Assembly: GCA_938014215.1 (NCBI GenBank)
Contig: CALLRW010000039.1
Coordinates: 62,001 to 126,000 of the forward strand
Direction: 5' to 3'
DNA: 64,000 nt
Source of the DNA: an uncultured Alistipes sp.
GTDB lineage: Bacteria > Bacteroidota > Bacteroidia > Bacteroidales > Rikenellaceae
Of this stretch, positions 18,121 through 28,082 are shown in pieces. The position numbers were made by a program, and so were the translations under genes. The first letter of the stretch is position 1, and every line of letters begins with the position of its first letter. The notes under the pieces are model-generated. The model saw only the letters and a program-made list of their open reading frames with translations, did no database searches and had not been told where the DNA came from.

Positions 18121-18318
18121 GTGGCCCGGTTGGAAGAGGTGGCGGTCCGTCTGGAAGGGCCGCTGGCCCGGTTGGAAGAGGAGGCGGTCCGTCCGGAAGA
18201 GGCGGTGACCCGGTTGGAAGAGGTGGCGGTCCGTCTGGAAGGGCCGCTGGCCCGGTTGGAAGAGGTGATGGTCCGGTCGAAAGGGGCGCTGGCCCGGTTG
18301 GAAATGGCCCGGCTGTAA
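18121..18318 (+). repeat. Nine-copy 21-bp tandem array (open in one frame)
   Basis: The core TGGAAG or a close variant recurs exactly every 21 bp at 18131, 18152, 18173, 18194, 18215, 18236, 18257, 18278 and 18299, starting 16 nt past the preceding stop. From a GTG at 18121 to TAA at 18316-18318 one frame stays open and encodes heptads like ARLEEVA and VRLEGPL, with hydrophobic residues at heptad positions 3 and 7, as in a coiled coil. No ribosome binding site is apparent, so I list it as a repeat rather than a gene. The following 18319-18619 is also low-complexity with no convincing gene. Confidence 0.85.
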
Positions 18319-18619
18319 AGAAGAGGTTCCCGGGGTCTGCCGGTGCGACGAGGGTGGCAGCAAAGGTCGGCCACTGCAAAGGCAACAAAGACACCGGGCT
18401 CATGGACGGCGGTTGCAACGAGGACGGCTGCAGAGACAACGGATTCAAGGAGAGCGGCTGCAAAGGTAACGGACCCCAGAACGGCGGGAATGAGTCGGGA
18501 ACGGTTGGATCGGAATCTTGTCCGAGTGGATGGAATCAAGAAAAACGGGTTTGAAGAGAGTCGGTCGGAACAGACGGATTCGAAACAGTTCGGAGACGTA
18601 GCCGGTTTTGAAGCATAAG

Positions 18620-18657
18620 CGATCGGATGTGCCATTGGACCTCCGATCGTTTTTTTT
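18620..18657 (+). terminator. Intrinsic terminator 516 nt downstream of the Y/N-rich lipoprotein gene
   Basis: CGATCGGA (18620-18627) pairs with TCCGATCG (18642-18649), loop 14 nt, followed by eight T. No terminator is seen closer to the lipoprotein stop, so the transcript may carry a long repetitive 3' end. Confidence 0.85.
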
Positions 18658-18773
18658 GTGCCCGCCCGTGATTGCCCAAACGGGGACCATGTCCGGCTTT
18701 CGCTTTCAGGCGGAAACCGTTACGTTTCGGTAACAGAACGGTTACATTTTTTTGCGGTTTTTGGGATGGAAAT

Positions 18774-18804
18774 TTTGTAAATCCGTAAAATTATATTAAC
18801 TTAG
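18774..18804 (+). promoter_or_regulatory. Near-consensus Bacteroidetes promoter of the small HTH gene
   Basis: TTTG at 18774-18777 and TAACTTAG at 18797-18804 (one mismatch to TAnnTTTG) are separated by exactly 19 bp, the preferred spacing. The start codon follows 35 nt later. Confidence 0.7.
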
Positions 18805-18838
18805 TGTTCAAGAACCATCAACCATAAAATCTACGGAT

Positions 18839-19084
18839 ATGATAATCACATTTAACGAGTTGCGCCGTATCAAGGATCGGCTGCCGAGCGGCAGTTCGCA
18901 GCGCATAGCAGATGAGTTAGGAATCGATGTTGAGACGGTCCGCAACTATTTCGGAGGCAGCCACCAGGCCAAGGAATGCGTGGGTGTACACTTCGAACCG
19001 GGACCGGACGGCGGTGTCGTCACCTTGGACGATACGACGATTCTCGATGTTGCGATGCGTATCCTGAGCGAGCAACAGCACTAA
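18839..19084 (+). CDS. Small helix-turn-helix DNA-binding protein, 81 aa
   Basis: An 81-residue protein with an N-terminal helix-turn-helix (SSQRIADELGIDVETVRNYF, about residues 19-38) followed by GGSHQAKECVGVHFEPG and a short C-terminal strand-helix (TTILDVAMRILSE). The HTH resembles those that read DNA through the helix IDVETVRNY. It has a near-consensus promoter and its own terminator, making a strong single-gene unit. Similar short proteins occur widely in Bacteroidales, from memory, without a defined role. It could be a nucleoid-type or regulatory protein. Confidence 0.82.
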   Translation: MIITFNELRRIKDRLPSGSSQRIADELGIDVETVRNYFGGSHQAKECVGVHFEPGPDGGVVTLDDTTILDVAMRILSEQQH

Positions 19085-19118
19085 AATAGAAAGGATCTGT
19101 TCGGCGTAAGCCGGAAGC

Positions 19119-19146
19119 AAGCCTGCGGAGACGCAGGCTTTTTTTT
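19119..19146 (+). terminator. Intrinsic terminator of the small HTH gene
   Basis: AAGCCTGC (19119-19126) pairs with GCAGGCTT (19133-19140), loop 6 nt, with a T run to 19146. Confidence 0.92.
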
Positions 19147-19350
19147 GGCCCCTTAAGAAGGGGCTCCCAGGGGCAACCGGATCTTGTCTGGCTTCGGAGG
19201 GTCGCAACTGCCCGACCCCTTAAGAAGGGGCTTCCAGGGGCAGTCGGACCTTGTCTGGCTTCGGAGGGTCGCAGCTGCCTCGGCCCTTTAAGAAGGGGCT
19301 CCCAGGGGCAACCGGACCTTGTCTGGCTTCGGAGGGTCGCAACTGCCTCA
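19147..19350. repeat. Three copies of a 67-68 bp repeat upstream of dnaK
   Basis: The motif TAAGAAGGGGCT starts at 19154, 19221 and 19289. Each unit continues with CCAGGGGCAACCGG, CTTGTCTGGCTTCGGAGGG and TCGCAACTGCC. The array begins directly after the terminator T run. The rest of the gap to dnaK (19351-19631) holds the dnaK promoter and no convincing gene. Confidence 0.88.
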
Positions 19351-19483
19351 GTCCGTCACAGCCTTCCCTTTATCTTATTAGTATGGACGCGGATCCGGCC
19401 CTGGAAAACCCCGCAGAGGCTCGGCCGCCCACGGAGTCTCGGGTGACAAAATGCCGGGCTGCGGCAGGCGAAACGGCGGATTT

Positions 19484-19534
19484 CTGCCAAAATGCTGACA
19501 AATTGGCAGTGGCGGCCGATTGGTACGACCTTTG
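19484..19534 (+). promoter_or_regulatory. dnaK promoter overlapped by an inverted repeat
   Basis: CTGCCAA (19484-19490) and TTGGCAG (19503-19509) form a perfect inverted repeat with a 12-nt spacer. The right arm contains TTGG at 19503-19506, which sits 20 bp before GACCTTTG (19527-19534), a TAnnTTTG-like -7 box. An operator overlapping the -33 element is a plausible reading and would suit a heat-shock gene. It is not a CIRCE element. Confidence 0.5.
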
Positions 19535-19631
19535 TGTTGGAGAGGTGCGTAACCGATGACCGGAATCGAAAGAGGAGGGTCGGAGGGGACCGAAAAACGA
19601 AAATTATAAACAATTAAAACATATTACGATT

Positions 19632-21545
19632 ATGGCAAAGATTATTGGTATCGACCTTGGAACCACGAACTCCTGCGTAGCAGTGATGGAGGGCAACGAG
19701 CCCGTAGTGATTCCCAACTCGGAGGGACACCGCACGACCCCGTCGGTCGTAGCCTTCACGTCCGAAGGCGAGCGTAAGGTAGGTGACCCCGCAAAGCGTC
19801 AGGCTATTACGAACCCGAAGCGTACGGTCTTCTCGATCAAGCGTTTCATGGGTGAGACCTATGATAAGGTAACGGCAGATATCGCCCGTGCCCCGTACAC
19901 GATCGTCCGCGGTGACAACAACACGCCTCGTGTCGACATCGACGGCCGTCAGTACACGCCGCAGGAGATTTCGGCCATCATTCTGCAGAAGATGAAGAAG
20001 ACGGCCGAGGATTACCTGGGCCAGGAGGTCACGGAGGCCGTCATCACGGTCCCGGCCTACTTCTCCGACTCGCAGCGTCAGGCTACGAAGGAGGCCGGTG
20101 AGATTGCCGGTCTGAAGGTTCGCCGTATCATCAACGAGCCTACGGCCGCAGCCTTGGCCTACGGTCTGGACAAGAAGGCCAACGACATGAAGATCGCCGT
20201 ATACGACCTGGGTGGCGGTACGTTCGATATCTCGATCCTGGAGCTGGGTGATGGCGTCTTCGAGGTTAAGTCGACGAACGGCGATACGCACCTGGGAGGT
20301 GATGACTTCGACCACGTGCTGATCGATTACATGGCCGAGTCGTTCAAGGCCGAGCACGGAATCGACCTGCGTGAGGACCCGATGGCGCTGCAGCGTCTGA
20401 AGGAGGCCGCCGAGAAGGCCAAGATCGAGCTTTCGTCGTCGACCACTACGGAGATCAACCTGCCCTACATCATGCCGGTAAACGGTATTCCGCAGCACCT
20501 GGTCATGACGCTGACGCGGGCAAAGTTCGAGCAGTTGTGCGACCATCTGATCCGCAAGACGGTCGAGCCCTGCAAGCTGGCCCTGCGCGATGCAGGTCTG
20601 ACCGCTTCGCAGATCGACGAGGTGATCCTCGTAGGTGGTTCGACGCGTATCCCGGCCATTCAGAAGATCGTCGAGGAGTTCTTCGGCAAGACGCCCAACA
20701 AGTCGGTCAACCCGGACGAGGTCGTAGCCATCGGTGCCGCCATTCAGGGTGGTGTGCTGACGGGCGAAGTGAAGGACGTGCTGCTGCTTGATGTAACGCC
20801 GCTGTCGCTGGGTATCGAGACCCTGGGCGGTGTGATGACCAAGCTGATCGACGCCAACACGACGATCCCGACCCGCAAGTCGGAGGTCTTCTCGACGGCG
20901 GCCGACAACCAGCCTTCGGTAGAGATCAACGTATGCCAGGGTGAGCGTCCGCTGGCCCGCGACAACAAGTCGATCGGTCGGTTCCACCTCGACGGCATTC
21001 CGGCCGCACCGCGTGGTGTGCCTCAGATCGAGGTAACGTTCGATATCGATGCCAACGGTATTCTGAACGTATCGGCCAAGGACAAGGGCACGGGCAAGGA
21101 GCAGAAGATCCGTATCGAGGCATCGTCGGGTCTGACCGAGCAGGAGATCCAGCGGATGCGTGACGAGGCCAAGGCCAACGAGGCCAAGGACAAGGCCGAG
21201 AAGGAGCGTATCGACAAGATCAACGCCGCCGACTCGAACATCTTCACCACCGAGAAGCAGCTGAAGGAGTACGGTGACAAACTGCCCGCCGACAAGAAGG
21301 CTGCCATCGAGGGTGCACTGGCCAAGCTGAAGGAGGCTCACAAGAACGCCGATGTTGCCGCTATCGACACGGCGATGAACGAGCTGAACGCCGCATGGCA
21401 GGCCGCATCGCAGGACATCTACTCGGCTCAGCAGGCACAGCAGCAGAGCAGCCAGGCCAATGCCGGTCAGCAGTCGAATGCCGGCCAGCAGAGCGGCAAC
21501 GGCAGCAGCCAGCCTGAGGACGTCGACTTCGAAGAGGTGAAATAA
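19632..21545 (+). CDS. dnaK: Chaperone protein DnaK (Hsp70)
   Basis: A 637-residue cytoplasmic ATP-dependent chaperone. The nucleotide-binding domain begins MAKIIGIDLGTTNSCVAV, with Hsp70 signatures VYDLGGGTFDISIL and VILVGGSTRIPAIQ. The hydrophobic linker DVLLLDVTPLSLGIET leads to the substrate-binding domain and helical lid. The C-terminus is Gln/Ala/Ser-rich and ends EDVDFEEVK, the usual DnaK tail. Length is normal. It stands alone; grpE and dnaJ are not adjacent. Codon use is notably strong in preferred codons, as expected for a highly expressed gene. Confidence 0.99.
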   Translation: MAKIIGIDLGTTNSCVAVMEGNEPVVIPNSEGHRTTPSVVAFTSEGERKVGDPAKRQAITNPKRTVFSIKRFMGETYDKVTADIARAPYTIVRGDNNTPRVDIDGRQYTPQEISAIILQKMKKTAEDYLGQEVTEAVITVPAYFSDSQRQATKEAGEIAGLKVRRIINEPTAAALAYGLDKKANDMKIAVYDLGGGTFDISILELGDGVFEVKSTNGDTHLGGDDFDHVLIDYMAESFKAEHGIDLREDPMALQRLKEAAEKAKIELSSSTTTEINLPYIMPVNGIPQHLVMTLTRAKFEQLCDHLIRKTVEPCKLALRDAGLTASQIDEVILVGGSTRIPAIQKIVEEFFGKTPNKSVNPDEVVAIGAAIQGGVLTGEVKDVLLLDVTPLSLGIETLGGVMTKLIDANTTIPTRKSEVFSTAADNQPSVEINVCQGERPLARDNKSIGRFHLDGIPAAPRGVPQIEVTFDIDANGILNVSAKDKGTGKEQKIRIEASSGLTEQEIQRMRDEAKANEAKDKAEKERIDKINAADSNIFTTEKQLKEYGDKLPADKKAAIEGALAKLKEAHKNADVAAIDTAMNELNAAWQAASQDIYSAQQAQQQSSQANAGQQSNAGQQSGNGSSQPEDVDFEEVK

Positions 21546-21590
21546 GGTGACGGACCTTCCGCAGGGAGGTCGGCCTGACGCCTGAAAACG

Positions 21591-21630
21591 AGAGGGCGCA
21601 TTCCGGAAACGGGATGCGCCCTCTTTTTTT
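21591..21630 (+). terminator. Intrinsic terminator of dnaK
   Basis: AGAGGGCGCAT (21591-21601) pairs with ATGCGCCCTCT (21614-21624), followed by a T run. Confidence 0.94.
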
Positions 21631-21678
21631 GTGCCTGCCGGTCTGGATGCCGGTCCTGATGTCGGTTTTGGTATGGGT

Positions 21679-21744
21679 CCGGTGTCAGCCGGTTTCGGTT
21701 CCGGTGTTTGCCGGTTCCGGTTCCGGTGTTTGCCGGTTCCGGTT
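21679..21744. repeat. Three copies of a 22-bp repeat between dnaK and the fucosidase gene
   Basis: Units starting CCGGTGT at 21679, 21701 and 21723 (spacing 22 bp each) carry CCGGTGTTTGCCGGTTCCGG or close variants. Looser CCGG-rich copies extend to about 21632 and 21780. The array lies between two convergent genes, right behind the dnaK terminator. Confidence 0.85.
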
Positions 21745-21787
21745 GGATGTCGTGCCGGCCGGGGCCGGAAAATTGGGGCCGGTGAAG

Positions 21788-23092
<1,305 letters not shown>

Positions 23093-23267
23093 CTGTTATT
23101 AGGGTTTTGGATGTTCAAAGATACAAAAAGGTGCGGGCAAAATCGCCGTCTGCGCGGGATTTTTACCCCTCGGCATGCGCTTTTCGAGGGTTGCGGGGGT
23201 GGAACGGCGCTTCCCGGGGGCGGATCCGGATTCCGGATCTCCGGGCTGTTTTTGGGCGATGACCGGA

Positions 23268-24158
23268 TTATTTCCGGGCGTCGGGACGTTCGGCGCGCCA
23301 CATGCCGTAGAGGATCAGTGCGGCGCCGGCCAGTGCCACGGGGGTGATGCGCTCGCCGATGCAGAGGGCCGCCGTGAGGATCGTCACCAGCGGGTTGAGG
23401 TAGATGTAGTTGGTCGTCCGCACGGTGCCAAGACGGTGCATGGCGGCATTCCAGAGCAGGTAGCAGAGCATCGAGGCGACGAGCCCCAGAAAGAGGAGAT
23501 TGCCCCAGACGGCCGGCTGCGCGAGGGTCTGCCACGAGGCGGCAAACGGGCGGAAGGCGAAGACGGGCAGGATGGTCAGCAGCCCGTAGAAGAAGACCTT
23601 GCGGGTGATGAAGAGGGCCGGATAGCGGTCCGAGAGGCGTTTGACGGCCATCGAGTAGAAGACCCACAGCCAGGCCGCACCCAGGGCGAGCAGGTCGCCG
23701 CGGGGCGAGAGGTGCAGCACGAACCGCCCGTTCAGCACGACGAGAACCATTCCCGTAAAGGCGATGGCCGAACCTGTGATCTGCCGGCGCGACATCCGCT
23801 CGCCGCGGTCGAGCAGACTCAGCACGAGGGCCGTCCATACGGGAGCCGTGCAGACGATCAGCGAGACGTTCGAGGCGGGGGCGAACTCCAGGGCCATGTT
23901 TTCGGCCAGGAAGTAGAACGACCCGCCGCAGATGCCGGCTGCGAGCAGCAGGGCCTCGTCGCGCAGCGAGTCGGCGAATCGCCGGCCGCGGGCCAGGGGC
24001 AGCAGGCAGAGGTAGGCCATCGCGAAGCGCATCAGGAAGATCTCGGCGGGGGTCAGTCCGTGGGCGATGAGGACCTTCGTCGAGACGAACGTGGCGCCCC
24101 AGACGGCCACCGAGAAGAGCGCCGCCAGGTGGTAACGGTATGTCGATTGCGGGAGCAT
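23268..24158 (-). CDS. EamA/DMT-family transporter
   Basis: A 296-residue inner-membrane protein with ten predicted helices in two EamA repeats, for example LAALFSVAVWGATFVSTKVL at the N-terminus and TTNYIYLNPLVTILTAALC near the end. The start at 24158 (MLPQSTYRYHL) is preferred over an upstream in-frame one at 24200 because the extra 14 residues are polar and unlike the family. DMT transporters export metabolites or amino acids; the substrate cannot be predicted. The 175-nt gap to the fucosidase gene holds no gene. Confidence 0.87.
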   Translation of the reverse strand: MLPQSTYRYHLAALFSVAVWGATFVSTKVLIAHGLTPAEIFLMRFAMAYLCLLPLARGRRFADSLRDEALLLAAGICGGSFYFLAENMALEFAPASNVSLIVCTAPVWTALVLSLLDRGERMSRRQITGSAIAFTGMVLVVLNGRFVLHLSPRGDLLALGAAWLWVFYSMAVKRLSDRYPALFITRKVFFYGLLTILPVFAFRPFAASWQTLAQPAVWGNLLFLGLVASMLCYLLWNAAMHRLGTVRTTNYIYLNPLVTILTAALCIGERITPVALAGAALILYGMWRAERPDARK

Positions 24159-24326
24159 TGCGGCCCCAAAAATACGATTTTTTTCGCAAAACGTTCCCAT
24201 GCGGCGTGTCGAAGCGGCGCCGCGGACGGCTCCCGGAGGTCGATTCGGGCGCCCCGGAAGGGGATAAATTTGGCTCGGGAGCCATTTTTCTGCCGCTGAA
24301 ACCGTGTTATTTAATTCTTTTTTTTC

Positions 24327-24334
24327 TATCTTTG
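24327..24334 (+). promoter_or_regulatory. Candidate -7 box of secDF
   Basis: TATCTTTG is an exact TAnnTTTG match 58 nt before the secDF start. No good TTTG partner is seen at the expected distance. The rest of the 24159-24392 gap holds no gene. Confidence 0.5.
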
Positions 24335-24392
24335 CGTGCTATTGTGCGTAACGACTATAAATCAAACATAATAACAACACTATTTTTTCCAA

Positions 24393-27300
24393 ATGCAAAG
24401 CAAAGGTTTCATTAAACTCATCGCGGTCCTTCTGGTCCTCGCATGCGTTTATCAGCTCTCGTTCACGTTCAAGACACGGAGCGTAGAGAAGAAGGCGGCG
24501 GAGTACGCCGCCCAGTTCCCCCTCGACGAACAGCCGGGGGCCGAACAACATTACCTCGACTCGGTTCAGAATCTGCCGGTCTACAACATGGGCTTCAAGA
24601 AGTTCACCTACAAGGAGTGCAAGGAGAAGGAGCTCAACCTGGGTCTGGACCTGAAGGGCGGTATGAACGTCATGCTGGAGGTGCAGGTCGAGGACGTTGT
24701 CAAGGCGCTTGCCGGTGACAGCCAGAACGATCCGGCCTTCAAGGAGGCCATTGCCGAGGCCAACGCCGCCATGAAGGACGGCTCGTCGACCGACTACATC
24801 GGCGACTTCGCCAAGGCTTACTCGCGTCTGTCGAACGGCCGCCCGCTGGCCGAGATCTTCGTCAGCCCCGACCGCAAGGACATCACCCTCGAGAGCTCGG
24901 ATGCCGACGTGGAGAAGCTCCTCAAGCGGGAGACCGAGGCTGCCATCGGCGCTTCGTTCAACGTGCTGCGCAGCCGTATCGACCACTTCGGCGTGACGCA
25001 GCCCAACATCATGCGCCTTCCGAACTCGCACCGTATTCTGGTCGAGCTCCCGGGCGTGAAGGAGCCGCAGCGAGTTCGTGACCTGCTGCAGGGTACGGCA
25101 TCGCTGGAGTTCTGGCTGACGTACGATGCCCGCGAGGTGCTGCCGATGCTCGTGCAGGCCGACAAGCTCCTCAAGAGCGAGGCCGTGGCCCAGCCCGCCG
25201 AGACGACCGCAACGGAGACGGCTGCCACGGAGGAGCCGGCCGCTGCCGCAACGCCGGCCGACACGACGGCTGCCGAGGGCGGTCTGCTGGCCGAGGTCGG
25301 TGCCGCCGATTCGACGGCTACGGCCGAGTCGGTGCAGACGGGCAACTTCGATCGCGAGCAGAACCCGCTCTTCGCCGTGCTGGATCCCAACTACGCCGGA
25401 GGTGCCGCCATCGGTGCCGCCTACAAGGCCGACATCGCTACGGTGAACGAATATCTGTCGCGTCCGGAGGTGCTCGAGCTCTTCCCGGCCGACATCCTCT
25501 TCAAGTGGGGCGTCAAGGGTGACGACCACATCGACGGCCGCTACTACCTCTATGCCATCAAGGTGACGACGCCCGACGGCAAGGCTCCGCTCGACGGTTC
25601 GGTCGTAACGGATGCCCGCGAGCAGTATGCACAGCGCGGCGCTACGGCTGAAGTCTCGATGACGATGAACGCCGAGGGTACGCAGGAGTGGGCCCGCATG
25701 ACCGGTGAGAACATCGGCCGCTGCATCGCCATCGTCCTCGACGGCTACGTCTACTCGGCTCCGCGCGTCAATACGAAGATCGACAAGGGTCAGTCGCAGA
25801 TTACGGGCGACTTCACGATCCAGGAGGCTCAGGACCTGGCCAACGTCCTCAACTCGGGTAAGGTCCCGGCTCCCGCGAAGATCATCCAGGATACGGTTGT
25901 AGGTCCTTCGCTGGGCCAGGAGTCGATCAACGCCGGCATGCTGTCGTTCGTGATCGCCTTCATCCTGGTGCTCCTCTACATGGGTCTCTTCTACAAGACG
26001 GCCGGCTGGATGGCCGATATCGCCCTGCTGACGAACGTCTTCCTGCTGATGGGCGTGCTGGTATCGTTCGGCGCCGTGCTGACGCTGCCCGGTATCGCCG
26101 GTATCGTGCTGACGATGGGTATGGCCGTCGACGCCAACGTGATCATCTACGAACGTATCAAGGAGGAGCTGCGCGGCGGCAAGGGGCTGTCGCTGGCCAT
26201 CAAGGACGGTTTCTCGAAGGCCTACTCGGCCATCATCGACGGCCAGCTGACGACGATCATTACGGGTATCGTCCTCTTCGTCTTCGGTACGGGTCCGGTT
26301 CAGGGCTTCGCCACGACGCTGATCATCGGTATCATCACGTCGGTCTTCTGCGCCATCTTCATCACGCGTCTGCTGATCGAGTGGATCGTCGGCAAGTGGG
26401 GCACGATCTCCTTCTCGCACAAGTGGTCGGAGAACTTCCTCAACAATACGCACGTTGACTTCATCAGCAAGCGCAAGGTAGCCTACTGGATTTCGTGCGC
26501 ACTGATCGTGCTGTCGATCCTGTCGTTCTTCGTCCGCGGTCTGAACCTGGGTGCCGAGTTCACCGGCGGCCGCGCCTACGTGGTCCGCTTCGACAAGGCG
26601 GTATCGGCCGAGGAGGTCCGCTCGAACATGGAGCGCGTCTTCTCGCAGATTACGGATGCCGACGCTTCGTCGATCAGCTTCGAGGTCAAGCAGTACGGCA
26701 ACGAGAACCAGATGCGTATCGTGACGCAGTACCGTTACGACGATACGTCGGACGAGGCTACGGCCGAGGTCGAGGAGCTGATCTACAACGCCCTGAAGCC
26801 GCTCTACTCGTATGACATCACCTTCGAGCAGTTCCGCAACACGCAGACCGACTCGAACGGTATCCTGACGGCCGACAAGATCGGTCCTTCGATCGCCAAG
26901 GACATGACGTGGAACGCCATCTATTCGGTGCTCTTCTCGCTGATCGCCATCGGTCTCTACATCACCTTCCGCTTCAAGCGCTGGCAGTGGGCAACGGGCG
27001 CTACGCTGGCCCTGGCCTTCAACGCCCTGCTGATCATCGGTATCTTCTCGATGTTCTACGGCATCCTGCCCTTCAACCTGGAGGTGAACCAGGCCTTCAT
27101 CGCGGCCATTCTGACGATCATCGGTTATGCGATCAACGATACGGTGGTTGTCTTCGACCGAATCCGCGAGTACCTGGGCATCTACCCGAAGCGCAAACTC
27201 AAGGAGAACGTCAACAACGCCATCAACTCGACGCTGTCGCGTACGATCAATACGTCGGGAACGACGCTCGTTACGCTGCTTGCCATCTTCTTCTTCGGCG

Positions 27301-27434
27301 GCGAGACGATTCGCGGCTTCATCTTCGCGCTGATCATCGGCGTGGTAGTGGGTACGGCCGCTACGATCTTCATCGCTACGCCGATTGCCTACGACCTGAT
27401 GAAGAAGCAGGTCAAGGGTGACGACGAGCAGTAA
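24393..27434 (+). CDS. secDF: Fused protein-export membrane subunit SecDF
   Basis: A 1013-residue SecD-SecF fusion that uses the proton gradient to help SecYEG release proteins. It starts with a membrane helix (FIKLIAVLLVLACVYQLSF), then a large periplasmic domain with LNLGLDLKGGMNV. An Ala/Thr/Glu-rich insert lies near residues 265-305. The SecD membrane part contains TMGMAVDANVIIYERIKEE. SecF begins around residue 690 with NLGAEFTGGRAYVVRF and has TIIGYAINDTVVVFDRIRE and SRTINTSGTTLVTLL. Fusion of the two is usual in Bacteroidetes. Confidence 0.98.
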   Translation: MQSKGFIKLIAVLLVLACVYQLSFTFKTRSVEKKAAEYAAQFPLDEQPGAEQHYLDSVQNLPVYNMGFKKFTYKECKEKELNLGLDLKGGMNVMLEVQVEDVVKALAGDSQNDPAFKEAIAEANAAMKDGSSTDYIGDFAKAYSRLSNGRPLAEIFVSPDRKDITLESSDADVEKLLKRETEAAIGASFNVLRSRIDHFGVTQPNIMRLPNSHRILVELPGVKEPQRVRDLLQGTASLEFWLTYDAREVLPMLVQADKLLKSEAVAQPAETTATETAATEEPAAAATPADTTAAEGGLLAEVGAADSTATAESVQTGNFDREQNPLFAVLDPNYAGGAAIGAAYKADIATVNEYLSRPEVLELFPADILFKWGVKGDDHIDGRYYLYAIKVTTPDGKAPLDGSVVTDAREQYAQRGATAEVSMTMNAEGTQEWARMTGENIGRCIAIVLDGYVYSAPRVNTKIDKGQSQITGDFTIQEAQDLANVLNSGKVPAPAKIIQDTVVGPSLGQESINAGMLSFVIAFILVLLYMGLFYKTAGWMADIALLTNVFLLMGVLVSFGAVLTLPGIAGIVLTMGMAVDANVIIYERIKEELRGGKGLSLAIKDGFSKAYSAIIDGQLTTIITGIVLFVFGTGPVQGFATTLIIGIITSVFCAIFITRLLIEWIVGKWGTISFSHKWSENFLNNTHVDFISKRKVAYWISCALIVLSILSFFVRGLNLGAEFTGGRAYVVRFDKAVSAEEVRSNMERVFSQITDADASSISFEVKQYGNENQMRIVTQYRYDDTSDEATAEVEELIYNALKPLYSYDITFEQFRNTQTDSNGILTADKIGPSIAKDMTWNAIYSVLFSLIAIGLYITFRFKRWQWATGATLALAFNALLIIGIFSMFYGILPFNLEVNQAFIAAILTIIGYAINDTVVVFDRIREYLGIYPKRKLKENVNNAINSTLSRTINTSGTTLVTLLAIFFFGGETIRGFIFALIIGVVVGTAATIFIATPIAYDLMKKQVKGDDEQ

Positions 27435-27455
27435 TCGTCCGATCCGAAACCGGTT

Positions 27456-27491
27456 AAGGCCGCTCCTCCGCTGTGGAGGAGCGGCCTTTTT
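27456..27491 (+). terminator. Intrinsic terminator of secDF
   Basis: A perfect 14-bp stem AAGGCCGCTCCTCC (27456-27469) with its complement (27475-27488) and a T run. Confidence 0.95.
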
Positions 27492-27815
27492 GCGTGTGGG
27501 CGGGTCGCACGGCGCCGGTGGTGGAAGGCTGTGGGGGAGAGGAGAGTTCTTTGTGGGCGAAGTCCGTGGAGAGGGGAATGTCGTGGAAAGACTGTAGGAG
27601 GAGGCAGAGATTGGGGAAGGAAAAGTCCGTGGGGAAGGGAAGAAAATATCGGGAAAAAGGCCGTGGAAGAGATTGGGAGTGGAAGGCTGAGGTGAGGGGG
27701 CGAAAGGCGTCGGGGGAGGCGGAAGACGGAGAGGATGCAGGGCTTCGAGGGGGTAAGGCGGTAGGCGGCATGTTTTTTGCGATTTTCGGAGGTGCGTTAT
27801 AAAACTTTTACGACC
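27492..27815. other. Purine-rich low-complexity intergenic stretch
   Basis: The plus strand is dominated by G and A with recurring short motifs (GTCCGTGG, GTGGAAGGCTG, GGGGAAGG). A frame is open across it, but its product is a run of Lys, Arg, Glu and Gly unlike a protein, so I see no gene. It looks like another degenerate repeat array placed directly after a terminator. Confidence 0.6.
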
Positions 27816-28082
27816 ATGAACGACATGAATGCAAAGAACGACATGAATGCAAAGAGTCACGAGGGTACGATTACCGTAGCCGTGGAGAACCGCACGTCGC
27901 GGGTTCCGTCGATCGCCTATCTGATCGGGGGTGTGAGTGCACTGGCCCTCTCGACGGGGTTGATGCTGTGCGGACGGCGCCGGGCCTCGATCGTCGTGGG
28001 ACAGCTGGCCTCGCCGCTGCTGATCATGGGACTCTACAACAAGCTGGTCAAGACCCAGGGACACGATTCGTTCGACCGATGA
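27816..28082 (+). CDS. Small two-span membrane protein, coupled to tspO
   Basis: An 88-residue protein of unknown family. The N-terminus contains an 18-bp duplication that repeats the start region, so ATG at 27816, 27825 and 27843 are all in frame; I take the first. Two hydrophobic stretches (IAYLIGGVSALALSTGLMLC and SIVVGQLASPLLIMGLYNKL) suggest a helical hairpin in the inner membrane, separated by GRRRA. The stop overlaps the start of tspO as ATGA (28079-28082), implying translational coupling and a shared role. Confidence 0.78.
   Translation: MNDMNAKNDMNAKSHEGTITVAVENRTSRVPSIAYLIGGVSALALSTGLMLCGRRRASIVVGQLASPLLIMGLYNKLVKTQGHDSFDR

Noticed and set aside
18343..18618. A 91-codon GTG-started frame ending just before a terminator
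   Set aside because: The composition (Ala/Thr/Arg/Lys from short repeats) and lack of a ribosome binding site point to repeat-derived sequence, although its position before the terminator made it worth a look.
19383..19559. A short frame upstream of dnaK
   Set aside because: It runs through the dnaK promoter and inverted repeat, so it is unlikely to be translated.
27473..27802. A 109-codon frame in the purine-rich gap after secDF
   Set aside because: It begins inside the terminator stem and encodes a Lys/Arg/Glu/Gly run typical of purine-rich non-coding DNA.
24339..28064. A 1241-codon open frame opposite secDF and the following gap
   Set aside because: Same cause; secDF on the plus strand is certain, and the antisense product has no recognisable domain.
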